Below are positions 16,948-26,794 of a stretch of 64,000 nucleotides of DNA, one piece after another; the stretch's first letter is position 1; each line of letters starts with the position of its first letter. A program made the position numbers and the translations under genes. The notes under the pieces are model-generated. The model was given only the letters and a program-made list of their open reading frames with translations, was not told the DNA's origin and ran no database searches. This stretch comes from Frigoriglobus tundricola (lineage in GTDB: Bacteria; Planctomycetota; Planctomycetia; Gemmatales; Gemmataceae), in contig NZ_CP053452.2 of the NCBI RefSeq assembly GCF_013128195.2, positions 4,092,001-4,156,000 of the forward strand. Reading direction: 5' to 3'.

Positions 16948-17874
16948 ATGGCCGACGACCTGCTGGACCGGTTTTTCGGGAAGGGCGTACCGCGGCTCGG
17001 CGGTCCGCCGGTCGCCAACCCGCGGCTCACGGACCCCATCGGTTTGCAGCTCCTGTTGGACGTGCCGCTCGCCCTGGACGCCGAAGAGGTCACCAAGGCG
17101 CTCCGCGACTACCACGCGGACATGGCCCGGGCCACGGCGGAACTGTACTTCGTCCCGCCGGACCCGAACCCGAAAGCCGGCGAGGGCGAACCTTCGATCA
17201 TGGGCCTGATCGCGTGGGAGCGGCACGTGATCAAGGTGGTCGGCTTCACCGCGCCGATGCCACCGGACGCGGTCCGTGCGTGCGTGCAGCCCGCCCACTT
17301 CGACGCCGGGTTCAAGACGCGCGCGTACCAGCACGCGTCGCACGTGATGCTGTACTACGCGGGCTACGAACTCGACCCGCTGGAACAGTACGTGGCCCTG
17401 GCGGCGGCGGCCGGGTCGGTGGCGTACTTCGGGGCGTCGTTCGTGCTGAACGAGACGGCCCGCACGGCGGTCCCGGCGGCGGTGCTGCACCCGCACGAGG
17501 AGGACGGCGGGGACATGCTCGGCGCGCTCCGCGGCTTCCCGCTCCCGTTCCTCTTCTGCGGCTTCGTGAAGCTGGAAGTGGAGGGCGAGCCGGGCGTCTG
17601 GATGCGCACGTACGGCTGTCACCGCCTGGGGTTGCCGGACTTCGCGTTCCACGCGCCGGGTCACGAACTCGGCTCGGCCACGTTCGAGATCTTCAGCAAC
17701 CTGTTGGCGTATCTGCGGCTCTCGGGCAAACAGTTCGTCCCCGGCGACACGATGCGGGTGGGCGACGACGTGTTCATGCGGTTGCGCGCCCGCACGCCGC
17801 ACGAGTGGTACCTGGAGAGCGAGGGCGAGATGCTCGTCGCCGAGCGCATCCCCGCGGGCGAGGTGAACAAATGA
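16948..17874 (+). CDS. Unknown cytoplasmic protein, DUF4261-like at best
   Basis: 308 residues if translation starts at the ATG at 16948 (MADDLLDRFFG); an ATG 48 bases upstream (16900) is also in frame but has no ribosome site. No signal peptide or membrane helix. The middle part (IKVVGFTAPMPPDAVRACVQPAHFD, ASHVMLYYAGYELDPLEQYVALAAAAGSV) and the closing LRARTPHEWYLESEGEMLVAERI recall the DUF4261 family, but I cannot confirm it. The last codon overlaps the next start as ATGA, so the TPR protein downstream is translationally coupled. Confidence 0.65.
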   Translation: MADDLLDRFFGKGVPRLGGPPVANPRLTDPIGLQLLLDVPLALDAEEVTKALRDYHADMARATAELYFVPPDPNPKAGEGEPSIMGLIAWERHVIKVVGFTAPMPPDAVRACVQPAHFDAGFKTRAYQHASHVMLYYAGYELDPLEQYVALAAAAGSVAYFGASFVLNETARTAVPAAVLHPHEEDGGDMLGALRGFPLPFLFCGFVKLEVEGEPGVWMRTYGCHRLGLPDFAFHAPGHELGSATFEIFSNLLAYLRLSGKQFVPGDTMRVGDDVFMRLRARTPHEWYLESEGEMLVAERIPAGEVNK

Positions 17875-19166
17875 GCGGTCTTCGCGTCGCGGTGGTTCTG
17901 GCGCTCGGGCTCACGCCCGCGGTCGCCTCCGCCGGGTTGCACTACTCGGGCGAGCAGTTCGCGGACCTGCCGAGCCGGCCGGCGGGATTCCTCCTCGACC
18001 ACCGCGCGCTCCGCGCCGCCGGTTACGCCCGCCCGGACGGGTTGCCCTCGCCCCTCCGGGACGACTATCTCGCGGCCGTCGAGCGCCTGGAGAAGCTCGC
18101 GAAAGCTCGCGCACTCACGGCCGACGAGGCGGCCGATCTCGGGGCGGTTCACCTGCGCCTCGGCAAGCCGGAGCAGGCGCTCAACGTCCTCGTGCCGGCC
18201 GCCCGCAAGTTCCCCGACCACTTTCGCACCTCCGCCAATCTCGGGACCGCGTTCCAGTACACCGGCGACCTCGAACGTGCCGCCACGCAACTCGAAGAAG
18301 CCGTCCGCCTCGCCCCGGCGAAGCTCAAGCCATTTGAGCAGGCGCACCTCAAACTCGTGCGGCTCCGCTTGAAGGAGGGGAAGGCCGCGAACGCGACCCT
18401 CGACGACCTGTTTGGAGTGAAATACGTCGGGCCGTCCGGTGCGCCCGGAGCCGGCAAGATTGCGGATACCGAACAAAAGAAGCTGCCCGACAACGCCGTG
18501 GCCGTGGCGCAGCAGCTCGCGCTGTGGCTGCCCGCCGACGCCCGTCTGCTGTGGCAGTTCGGTGAGCTGTGCAACGCCTTCGGCGACGTGCGCGCCGCCG
18601 CCGCCGCGCTCGACGGCTGCGTGACCGAGTTCGCCCTCGGCTCGCCCGACCTCCGCAAGCGGCGGCTGATCTACCGCGCCGCGGCCGACGACCTGGCGAA
18701 GAAGCCGGACCACGAGCAGCACCGCGGCACGCTGAAAGTGAAATCGTCGCGCCCTCTGGTGAAGGCGTTCGACGAATCGCTCCTGCCCGTGATCGAGGCG
18801 GACAAGATCAACGCCCTCCCGTGGCCGGTGCTGGCCGCGACCGTACTGAACGCGAAGGGGCGGCCGACCTTCGCGAAGTACCTGGAGCAGCTCGACGGCA
18901 AGACCGTCGCGCTGACGGGCTTCATGCAGCCGACGAAGGAGGAGCTGACGGTGTCGTCGTTCCTCTTGCTTGAGTATCCCGTGGGGTGCTGGTTCTGCGA
19001 AACACCCGACCCGACCGGGCTGCTGAGCGTGGAACTGAAAGGGGGCAAGACGGCCGAATCGCGCAAGGGGCTGGTAAAGGTCACCGGCACGCTGGCCATC
19101 AACCGCGACAACCCCGAGGGGTACCTGTTCCAACTGAAAGACGCCCGAATCGGCGAAGCGGATTGA
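17871..19166 (+). CDS. Secreted TPR protein with C-terminal DUF3299-like domain
   Basis: 431 residues starting in an ATGA overlap with the preceding gene. A signal peptide is visible (LRVAVVLALGLTPAVASAG). Residues about 75-150 contain tetratricopeptide-like helices (DLGAVHLRLGKPEQALNVLVPAARKFP, ANLGTAFQYTGDLERAATQLEEAVRLAP). The last 90 residues (LDGKTVALTGFMQPTKEE, then LLEYPVGCWFCETPDPTGLL and VKVTGTLAINRDNPEG) fit a DUF3299-like fold, a small OB-like module in exported proteins. It probably acts outside the cytoplasm as a scaffold, but its partner is unknown; coupling to the upstream gene is the only hint. Confidence 0.8.
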   Translation: MSGLRVAVVLALGLTPAVASAGLHYSGEQFADLPSRPAGFLLDHRALRAAGYARPDGLPSPLRDDYLAAVERLEKLAKARALTADEAADLGAVHLRLGKPEQALNVLVPAARKFPDHFRTSANLGTAFQYTGDLERAATQLEEAVRLAPAKLKPFEQAHLKLVRLRLKEGKAANATLDDLFGVKYVGPSGAPGAGKIADTEQKKLPDNAVAVAQQLALWLPADARLLWQFGELCNAFGDVRAAAAALDGCVTEFALGSPDLRKRRLIYRAAADDLAKKPDHEQHRGTLKVKSSRPLVKAFDESLLPVIEADKINALPWPVLAATVLNAKGRPTFAKYLEQLDGKTVALTGFMQPTKEELTVSSFLLLEYPVGCWFCETPDPTGLLSVELKGGKTAESRKGLVKVTGTLAINRDNPEGYLFQLKDARIGEAD

Positions 19167-19177
19167 AAGGCATGTTC

Positions 19178-19292
19178 ATCCGCAGATTTCGCAGATAGAC
19201 GCAGATTGAAGGCAAGGCTGAGAGCGGAAGTGAGTCGTTCCAACTCGGTCTTTTCGGTCTTCCAATCTGTGTCATCTGTGTAATCTGCGGAT
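19178..19292. repeat. Inverted repeat of the ATCCGCAGATT type
   Basis: Arms at 19178-19207 and 19264-19292 are both built of the CGCAGATT / ACACAGATGACACAGATT pattern seen in intergenic regions of many bacteria. The two arms pair imperfectly. The element fills the space between two convergent genes. Confidence 0.75.
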
Positions 19293-19304
19293 AAAACTCT
19301 CTTC

Positions 19305-19652
19305 TTAGTCCACGATCTTCACGTTCATTTTGCGCTGGCCGGCCATCCAGGGCTGCGGCGGCATCTCCTTGAACCAGTCGCTCAGGCTCGGGATGAACCC
19401 CAGGTCCTCGAGGACGTGCTGCTCGGCGATGTCGCGGACGAACACCTCCTTGCCGTCTGAGTTGGTGACGAACCGGCCGAAGATCTCTTCGATGATGTAG
19501 ATGCCGAACGCGGAATGGAACACGCACCGGTGCGTGACCTCGGCGTGAGCGCTCTTGGTGCTGTCCATGCGCTCGTGGATGGCGATGTAGTCGTCCGGCG
19601 TGCCGCCGAAGCGCTTGGCGGACGACTGCGCATGAACCCAGGCTTTCGACAC
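19305..19652 (-). CDS. DUF6915-like small protein
   Basis: 115 residues from a GTG at 19652 that follows GAGGTG. The sequence opens VSKAWVHAQSSAKRFGGTPDDYIAIHERMD and later has CVFHSAFGIYIIEEIFG, RDIAEQHVLEDLGFIPSLSDWF and QPWMAG, which is the pattern I know from DUF6915 proteins. Histidines are conserved in position, which hints at metal binding, but no activity is known. The frame stays open far upstream; those residues are in an AT-richer region and look non-coding. It converges with the TPR protein gene. Confidence 0.75.
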   Translation of the reverse strand: MSKAWVHAQSSAKRFGGTPDDYIAIHERMDSTKSAHAEVTHRCVFHSAFGIYIIEEIFGRFVTNSDGKEVFVRDIAEQHVLEDLGFIPSLSDWFKEMPPQPWMAGQRKMNVKIVD

Positions 19653-20304
19653 GAGGCACCTCGATACGTAAGTGGCTTTAAGTGGCCCGCTTGCTCCGCG
19701 AGCGGTGCTATGTGTCTGTGGTCGCAAAGGGACAACTGCTTCCCAACAGACACTGCGGAGCGAGAGGACTGCACTCCGGCGCTCACCCGCCAAGCGCCCC
19801 AAGGACGCCACAACAAGGGACACAGTTGCTGGGCGCGTGGGTCCCAGCCACTGTGTGAGAGGGGCTGGTGAACACTTCAGGCACCGCAAAATATTGTCTG
19901 GCATAAATTTAGAACAAAAGTGCCTGAAATGCGGCATACGCCGCTGTATGCGGAAACACAAGTTGGACACTCGACCGCGGCTTGAATTCCCGGCCCTTTT
20001 ATTCGCGGCTCGTGCCTTCGGTGGCAACACTGATTTTCGTCATAAGTTACTGCAAATAAATAAATTAGGACAATCTAACTGGGTGCCGAGGGTCGCGGCG
20101 TGGCCTCGCCTGAAAAAATCGTCCATCATCTCCTATGGAAAATTTGCGACAGTATGGAGTATAATTCGGTTGCCCGGAACCGGTTAGTTTTGGAAGGGTT
20201 GCTTGTTCGCGGTTTCGCTAGGCGAAATGCCCAACATCTCTCCATTCTGATCATCGTGATCAGAAGCCGGGTGTGTCTCTTGCGGTCGTCATATCGGAGT
20301 CGCT
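19653..20304. other. AT-richer non-coding block before the DUF1559 gene
   Basis: About 650 bases without a convincing gene. Base composition is visibly lower in GC than the neighbours, with runs such as AAATAAATAAATT near 20055. Contents: an inverted pair CTTCAGGCAC (19875) / GTGCCTGAA (19920), a TATAAT hexamer at 20160-20165, and a palindrome at 20245-20265 just before the next gene. Open frames of up to 170 codons exist here, but their composition is not protein-like. It may hold the promoter region of the DUF1559 gene or be recently acquired DNA. Confidence 0.5.
20245..20265. promoter_or_regulatory. Palindromic operator-like site upstream of the DUF1559 gene
   Basis: TTCTGATCA-TCG-TGATCAGAA is a perfect palindrome with 9-bp arms, 39 bases before the ATG at 20305. 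Its form fits a dimeric repressor or activator site. No regulator gene lies beside it. Confidence 0.45.
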
Positions 20305-21234
<930 letters not shown>

Positions 21235-21318
21235 GCGACTCCACTGTGACATCCGCCGGCGCGAGCGCTTGCTCGCGCTGGTGCCGTTCGTTCTCCGCCT
21301 TAAGGAATTTCCATACCG

Positions 21319-21726
21319 ATGAAACCCCTCTCTCGCGTCCTCGCCTTCGGCATATTGACCGCTTGCCTCGCGTCGGGCTGCTCGAAGGGCGGAGTCAATA
21401 AACTGACGGTCCCCGGAACGGTCACGTACAAGGGCGAGCGGCTGCGTTCGGGCATCCTGCGCGTTGTGGGCTCGAACGGATCGTTCGCAACCGCCCCGAT
21501 CCGCGCAGACGGCACCTTCACCCTCACGGACGTGATGCCCGGAGAGGTTCAGGTGGGGATCACAGAAGAGCCGCGGTCGTCGTCCGCGTCGGACGGTAAG
21601 GGCGGCAAGGGCGGCCCGGCTCCGAAAGCGGTCGCGCTCCCGGCTCAGTACCAGAACCCGGAGAAATCGGGGTTGAAGTACACGATCAACGAAGACACGC
21701 GAAGCCTGGACATCGAACTCAAGTGA
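21319..21726 (+). CDS. Lipoprotein with carboxypeptidase-regulatory-like fold
   Basis: 135 residues. The signal peptide ends in a lipobox (LASGC), so the mature protein begins at the cysteine and is lipid anchored. The remainder contains a transthyretin-like beta sandwich pattern: VPGTVTYKGERLRSGILRVVG, then IRADGTFTLTDVMPGEVQVGI, a Gly/Lys/Ser-rich loop, and LKYTINEDTRSLDIEL. Such lipoproteins commonly follow DUF1559 genes in planctomycetes, and the 84-base spacing suggests cotranscription. The loop of glycines and lysines near residue 95 is unusual within the fold. Confidence 0.85.
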   Translation: MKPLSRVLAFGILTACLASGCSKGGVNKLTVPGTVTYKGERLRSGILRVVGSNGSFATAPIRADGTFTLTDVMPGEVQVGITEEPRSSSASDGKGGKGGPAPKAVALPAQYQNPEKSGLKYTINEDTRSLDIELK

Positions 21727-22001
21727 CTTCACCCGTCGTCCCGAGATGCGACGTCGGCTTCCGCGGAACAAGCACGGCCCAATAGGGGCGCCGAGCCTGC
21801 GAAAACGAAGCCGATGTCGTAGCTCCCAATCGCCCGAATGTGCCCGCCGTTCCCTTCCGCACTTCGTTGACCAGGAAACCGCCCCGCGGCGGGGCAACTT
21901 CCGCGCGAGCACGCAACAGAGAGTACGGGTGCAGCGCCCGGATGTCGGCGCCCGCCGAGACGACCAGGCCACGACCCGCGCGCTGACGAAGGGCACCAGT
22001 G

Positions 22002-22056
22002 CCGCGGCACCATGTGGCGCTCACGGTCCTGGTGTGAGCGCCGCATGGTGCCGCGG
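22002..22056. repeat. 23-bp inverted repeat in a gene-poor stretch
   Basis: Arms 22002-22024 and 22034-22056 pair with a single mismatch around a 9-base loop and contain CCGCGGCACCAT. It lies in 21727-22084, between a + strand lipoprotein gene and a - strand small gene. Apart from this hairpin I see no gene or other clear signal there. Confidence 0.75.
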
Positions 22057-22084
22057 GAGGTCGGGATGAGTCGTTTGGGTTTGT

Positions 22085-22195
22085 TCAGCGCACGCCGCCC
22101 TTGTACTTCTTGGTGCTGCGGAGCTTGTGCTTGCGGTCCTTGCGGCGCTTCTTGGAGGCGTTCCGGACGCTCTTCGGCTTGTGCTGAATGCCCAT
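22085..22195 (-). CDS. 36-residue Lys/Arg-rich protein
   Basis: A short frame begins at the ATG at 22195, 8 bases after GGAG, and ends in TGA at 22085. The peptide (MGIQHKPKSVRNASKKRR, then KDRKHKLRSTKKYKGG) is about half Lys and Arg. No family is certain; the composition resembles small ribosomal or ribosome-associated proteins and small DNA-binding proteins. It is 84 bases downstream of rimO on the same strand. RimO modifies ribosomal protein S12, so a ribosomal role for the small protein would fit, but this is inference. Confidence 0.7.
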   Translation of the reverse strand: MGIQHKPKSVRNASKKRRKDRKHKLRSTKKYKGGVR

Positions 22196-22279
22196 CGTCG
22201 ATTCTCCGATCGGTGTTGGTACGAAGACGGGCATTCTAGCGGCGCGGAGCGCTTCCGCCCACGCGCTCCGTCTTACTCG

Positions 22280-23689
22280 TCACCACGGTTTGCCGACGAC
22301 CTTTGCGGCGAGGTCGTAGCCGTCGGCGGCGGTGATCTTGGCCCGCACGAAATCGCCCGGCCGCAGGTTCTTTCCCTTTACCCGGACGGCGCAGTCGATC
22401 TCGGGCGCGTCGGCGTAGGTCCGCCCGCGGAAGTGGCCGGCGAACTCCGGGTCCGGGCCGTCGATCAGCACCGGGTGGTCCTTACCGACCTGCGCCGCGG
22501 CCCACCCGAACGCGACCTGCTGCTGCACTTCCATGATCGCCGCCACGCGGGCCTGCTTCACGTCTTCGGGCAGGTGGCCGTCGAGCTTCTCGGCCGGCGT
22601 GCCCGGTTCGAGCGAGTACGGGAACACGCCGACGCGCTCGAACTTGAAGTCCCCGACGAAGGTCTTGAGTTCCTCGAACTCCTGCTCGGTCTCGCCGGGG
22701 AAGCCGGTGATGAACGTGGTGCGGATGGCCAGGTCGGGCCACTTTTCGCGCAGGCGGTGCAGGAGCGCTTCGGTCGCGGCGCGGTCCACGCGGCGGATCA
22801 TGCGCTTCAGGACGCGGTCGCTGATGTGCTGGAGGGGCATGTCCAGGTACGGGATGATCTTCTTCGCGCCGGCGAACGTGTCGATGAGTTCGTCCGAGAT
22901 GTGTTCGGGATAGGCGTAGAGCGTACGCACCCACTCGATGCCCTCGACCCGGTCGAGTTCGCGGAGCAGTTCCGGCAGCCGCGTGCGGCCGTACAGGTCC
23001 ATGCCGTAGTAGGTGGTGTCCTGCGCGACGATGATGAGTTCGCGGACGCCGTCCGCGGCCAGTTCTTTTGCCTCGCGGATCACTTCTTCAATGGGCTTGG
23101 TAACGTGCTTGCCGCGCATCTTCGGGATGGCGCAGTACGTACAGAGCCGGTCGCAGCCCTCGCTGATTTTGAGGTACGCGAAGTGCCGCGGGGTGATGCG
23201 GAGGCGGGCGGTGTCCTCGAGCGCCCGGACCGGCGCCGGGCGGAACAGGCTCCGCTGTTCGTCCCGCTGGGAGACGGCGCGGTCCACCACGTCCGCGATC
23301 TCTTCGCGGCCGAACACGCCGACGATCTGATCGACCTCGGGGACCTGTTCGAGCAGCACTTCGCGCTGGCGTTCGGCCATGCACCCGGCGACGACCACGG
23401 CCCCGACCTTCCCGGCCTTCTTGAGCGCGAGCATCTCGCGGATGACCGCGAGCGACTCCTGCCGGGCCGGTTCGATGAACCCGCACGTGTTGACGATGAC
23501 CACGTCCGCGCCGCTGGCGTCGGGCTGGAGCGCGTAGCCGTCCTGGGCGAGCTTGCCGAGCATCCGCTCGCTATCGACGGTGTTCTTGGGGCAGCCCAAG
23601 CTGATGAAGGCGTAGTTGCCCTTCGCCTGCGCTGGGCCGGAGGCGTGAGTGGAGGCGGCGACGGACAGCGGGAGGCTCTTGACGGACAT
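22280..23689 (-). CDS. rimO: Ribosomal protein S12 methylthiotransferase RimO
   Basis: 469 residues with the complete MiaB/RimO layout. The N-terminal UPF0004 domain has FISLGCPKNTVDSE and VNTCGFI and VAGCMAERQ, giving three cysteines for the first iron-sulfur cluster. The radical SAM motif is SEGCDRLCTYCAIP (CxxxCxxC). The remaining TIM-barrel motifs IVAQDTTYYG, YPEHISDELI and FITGFPGETEQEFEEL are present, and a TRAM domain ends the protein. The SLGCPKN and CAIPKMRG signatures favour RimO over MiaB. It adds a methylthio group to an aspartate of ribosomal protein S12. The upstream 60 bases contain two copies of a short repeat. Confidence 0.95.
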   Translation of the reverse strand: MSVKSLPLSVAASTHASGPAQAKGNYAFISLGCPKNTVDSERMLGKLAQDGYALQPDASGADVVIVNTCGFIEPARQESLAVIREMLALKKAGKVGAVVVAGCMAERQREVLLEQVPEVDQIVGVFGREEIADVVDRAVSQRDEQRSLFRPAPVRALEDTARLRITPRHFAYLKISEGCDRLCTYCAIPKMRGKHVTKPIEEVIREAKELAADGVRELIIVAQDTTYYGMDLYGRTRLPELLRELDRVEGIEWVRTLYAYPEHISDELIDTFAGAKKIIPYLDMPLQHISDRVLKRMIRRVDRAATEALLHRLREKWPDLAIRTTFITGFPGETEQEFEELKTFVGDFKFERVGVFPYSLEPGTPAEKLDGHLPEDVKQARVAAIMEVQQQVAFGWAAAQVGKDHPVLIDGPDPEFAGHFRGRTYADAPEIDCAVRVKGKNLRPGDFVRAKITAADGYDLAAKVVGKPW

Positions 23690-23699
23690 TCAGATGTTC

Positions 23700-23793
23700 C
23701 TCGCGACCTGTCGCCCGCACAGCCGGGCTTCACGGCCGCTTCCTCTGACCCTCGCGACCTGTCGCCCGCACAGCCGGGCTTCACGGCCGCTCC
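23700..23793. repeat. Two copies of the GGAGCGGCCGTGAAGC repeat family
   Basis: Copies at 23700-23742 and 23751-23793, 51 bases apart. On the minus strand each reads GGAGCGGCCGTGAAGC, a hairpin CCCGGCTGTGCGGG, then GCGACAGGTCGCGAG. The flanks match the 48-bp tandem repeats at 7413-7556, but the hairpin differs. They lie in the divergent space between rimO and the ATP-grasp gene. Confidence 0.85.
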
Positions 23794-23878
23794 AAGTGCG
23801 GCCCGGCGTATTGTACGGCGAAGATCGAACTGTTTTTATAGAGGGTCGAGAACGAAGGTGCAAGGAACCGGAGCGCGC

Positions 23879-24622
23879 ATGAGACTGAAACGCGTCTATA
23901 TCAAGCGGGCCGGTGGCGAGATCGCTTCGGAGGCGTGCTTCGCCGCGTGGAAGGGGTTTTCTGCGAAGGCGTACCCACTGGACTTCTTCGAGTGGGACGA
24001 GTTGACCGGCCGACACCTGTCACTGGCCCGGGACACGCTCCTGGTGGGCGGAACGGTCGCGATTCACAAGGCGCTCGCTCAACTCGGGCTGCCGATTCCG
24101 CCACCGCTGAACGTGCCGGAATCGCTCCTGTCGTTCACGGGCCGGAAATTGTGGCCGACCACCCTCGGTGAAATCCGGGGGCAGTTTGAAGCCGGCTCGG
24201 CCCCACCGGTGTTCGTCAAGCCGCTCTCGTCCGCGAAGGAATTTGCCGGGCAGGTGATGACGACCACATCCGACCTCGCTCGAGTGCGTCACCTCGAAGA
24301 CGACCTCGCGGTGCAGGCCGCCGAACCGATTGCGTTTGTTTCCGAATGGCGGTTCTTCGTTCTACACGGGGCAGTGATCGGAACTGCACACTACAAAGGC
24401 GATTGCTTCACACACCCGGAAGCGGTCGCCGTGCGAAGCGCGGTCGCCGCATACTCTGGGGCTCCTGCGGCATATGGCATCGACTTCGGCGTAACCGCTG
24501 ACGGCCGGACGCTGCTCGTCGAAGTGAACGACGGGTTCGCACTCGGTTGCTACGGCCTCGATCCCGTACTCTACGCGGACATGCTCGAAGCCCGATGGTG
24601 CGAACTGGCCGGGTTGGTGTGA
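23879..24622 (+). CDS. ATP-grasp domain protein (DUF4343-like)
   Basis: 247 residues from the ATG at 23879, 6 bases after CCGGAG. Features of the ATP-grasp fold: PPVFVKPLSSAKEFAGQVM (lysine that contacts ATP), AVQAAEPIAFVSEWRFFVLHG (Glu and adenine-binding segment), and YGIDFGVTADGRTLLVEVNDGFALG with the metal-binding Glu-x-Asn. The N-terminal part (FFEWDELTGRHLSLARDTLLVGG) matches what I know of DUF4343 proteins. The enzyme should ligate a carboxylate to an amine or thiol with ATP; substrates are unknown. A GNAT acetyltransferase follows after 29 bases on the same strand. Confidence 0.8.
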   Translation: MRLKRVYIKRAGGEIASEACFAAWKGFSAKAYPLDFFEWDELTGRHLSLARDTLLVGGTVAIHKALAQLGLPIPPPLNVPESLLSFTGRKLWPTTLGEIRGQFEAGSAPPVFVKPLSSAKEFAGQVMTTTSDLARVRHLEDDLAVQAAEPIAFVSEWRFFVLHGAVIGTAHYKGDCFTHPEAVAVRSAVAAYSGAPAAYGIDFGVTADGRTLLVEVNDGFALGCYGLDPVLYADMLEARWCELAGLV

Positions 24623-24651
24623 AGCCCCGTGAACCCGCTCGGAACGAAATC

Positions 24652-25137
24652 ATGATCGAGGTCCGCGAAGCCACCCAAGCCGACTGGCCGCACATCTGGG
24701 CTCTGTTTCAGCGCGTCGCAGCGGCGGGCGACGTGTTCGCTTACGACGAATCGACTACCGAAGACGTCGCCCAGAAGCTGTGGTTCGCCCCGCCCACGGT
24801 GTGCTACGTGTGCGACGTGGACGGTTCGTTCGCGGGGACGTACTTCGTGCGCCCGAACCAGCCCGGGCGCGGGAGCCACGTCGCGAACGGGGGCTACATG
24901 GTACACCCGGGGTTCCGCGGGCGCGGGCTGGCGGTCGCACTCTGCGAACACTCGTTAGAGGTCGCCCGTCGGCTCGGGTTCACGGCAATGCAGTTCAACT
25001 TCGTGGTGAGCACGAACACCGGGGCCGTGCGGGCGTGGGAGAAGTGCGGGTTCGAGGTCGTCGGCCGCCTGCCGGGGGCTTACCGGCACAAGGAAATGGG
25101 TCCGGTCGATGCACTCGTGATGTTCCGCCGGTTGTGA
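24652..25137 (+). CDS. GNAT family N-acetyltransferase
   Basis: 161 residues starting MIEVREATQADWPHIWALFQRV, the typical first strand and helix of GNAT enzymes. The acetyl-CoA binding loop is YMVHPGFRGRGLAVALCEHSLEVARRLGF (R-x-x-G-x-G/A). The C-terminal motif is NTGAVRAWEKCGFEVVGRLPGAYRH. It transfers an acetyl group to an amine of an unknown substrate. It is close behind the ATP-grasp gene, which may be cotranscribed. The start at 24652 follows GGAACG; the frame is open upstream but lacks family similarity. Confidence 0.88.
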   Translation: MIEVREATQADWPHIWALFQRVAAAGDVFAYDESTTEDVAQKLWFAPPTVCYVCDVDGSFAGTYFVRPNQPGRGSHVANGGYMVHPGFRGRGLAVALCEHSLEVARRLGFTAMQFNFVVSTNTGAVRAWEKCGFEVVGRLPGAYRHKEMGPVDALVMFRRL

Positions 25138-25225
25138 GTGCAGCCAAAGGCGGCTTGCGGTTAATGAGTCGCGACCGGCGCGGGTCGTTTCCGCTTCTTC
25201 GCCACGATCGGGCTCCCGAGAACGG

Positions 25226-26709
25226 TCAGCGCGCGAAGAGCAGGTAGCCGATGACCCCCGACAGGATCATCACCACGATGAGCAGCACCGGCGTCCAGTT
25301 GAACGACGAACGGTCTTCACGTCCGCGGCCGGGTTTGCCGGCCGGGGCTGGTGTGGGCTGGGAGACGGGCGTCTTGCCGTAGGCGCCGGCTGAGGCGGCC
25401 GGGTGTGTGCGGCTGCCCGAAATCGGGTGCGTGCGGCTTCCGGCGGCTGCCGGTGCGGGCGGCCGGACCTGGGGGGCGCGTAGCGGCCGGACGCGGGGTT
25501 CGGGGGCGGGGGGGGCGCGTAGCGGCCGGACGCCGGCTGTCGGCCCCGGTTGAGCCCCGACGCGCTGGGGCCGGCGGCCGGCGCGGCCCCGTAATCGGGC
25601 GCGTCGTCCGGGCCGGGCGCGCGGGCGCTGGGGAGCGGCATCGGTGAGGGGGTGACCACGAGGTCGCGGAACTCCGGCGTGCTGTGCAGCGGCACGAAGC
25701 TCCCGTGCTTGGTGCGGCTCACCACGATGCCCGCCGGGTCGCCCAGGAGCCGGTCGCGCAGCGCCTTGCGGATGCCGTCGGTGCTGCCCTTCACCGTGTG
25801 CGGCTGGTTGTTCTCGTCCCGGTACACCAGGTACCACACGTCGGCGGCGGCCGCGGCGGGCGCGGCCGGGCCGGCGGACTTGGCCTGGCCGGTCAGGTCC
25901 TCGATGAACTCGCGGCAGCTCGCCGGCCGCTGCCCCGGTTCGGCGCTCATCGCCCGGCGGATCGCCCAGTCCACGCGCTCGGACAGCGCCGGGTTCAGCT
26001 CGCGGGGCGGCGGGAACTCGTTGCGGATCTTCTTCATCCAGCAATCGAGCGGGCTGGCGTTGTCGAACGGGACGACGCCGGTCACCATCGCGTACAGGGT
26101 GGCGCCGAGCGAGTAGATGTCGCCCCGCACGTCCACCGTTTTCGCGTTGCGGAACTGCTCGGGGGCCATGTAGTGCGGCGTGCCCAGCCCGCGCCCGGTG
26201 CGGGTCAGGTTCAGGTCCCCCTCCACCTCCTTCACCAGCCCCATGTCGGTCAACTTGGCGACGCCGTCGTGGGTGACGAGGATGTTGTCGGGCTTCACGT
26301 CGCGGTGGACCAGCCCCTGCTTGTGGGCGCGCTGGAGGCCGTCGCACACCTGGCCGATGAGGCGCACCGCCTCGGCCTCGGCGTACGCGCCGCGCTGCTC
26401 GATCCGCTGCCCGATGGACATCCCGTCCACGAACTCCATGACGAGGAACGGGTGCGGCAGGGCGCCGCTGTAATCGAGGGCCTTGACCACGTTGGGGTGG
26501 TCCAGCACCTTGGCGGCCCGGAACTCCTGCTCGAACCGCTGGAGGAGGATCGGGTTCTTGGCGGTCGCCGGGGCGATCACCTTGACGGCCACGATCTCGC
26601 CCGTGTTGCGGTTGCGCCCCTTGTAGACCGTGCCCATCCCGCCCTCGGCGATTTTCGACACGATGTCGTAGACGCCGAGTTGTGTGGGGACGGTCGCGTC
26701 GAGTGTCAT
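25226..26709 (-). CDS. Membrane-anchored Ser/Thr protein kinase with an apparent frameshift near the end
   Basis: From the ATG at 26709 (8 bases after GGAG) the kinase domain is complete: IAEGGMGTVYKG, VAVKVI, catalytic loop LVHRDVKPDNIL, DMGL in place of DFG, GTPHYMAPEQF, and GDIYSLGATLYAMVTG. A second small domain follows (VWYLVYRDENNQPHTVKG). The reading frame then runs into a Pro-rich linker and would stop at 25270 with an unnatural end. In the next frame the same region encodes a plausible linker and a membrane helix (TPVLLIVVMILSGVIGYLLF) ending at 25226. The switch point is a run of six G at 25471-25476. I read this as one gene with a single-base indel, real or from sequencing. Confidence 0.8.
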
Positions 26710-26794
26710 TGGGGCGCTCCGGCTGCCGCCCCGGGGGAGGGGGAGTGTCGGGACCGGTCGGAAGGGCCGACGGCCCGGCTGAAGGCGCGCAGTT

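Noticed and set aside
19672-20187. 171-codon plus-strand frame in the AT-richer block
   Set aside because: Composition is not protein-like, no ribosome site, and it crosses several low-complexity stretches.
20160-20220. Sigma-54 type promoter before the DUF1559 gene
   Set aside because: A TGG...TTGCT stretch exists, but the distance between GG and GC is 7 instead of 10 bases.
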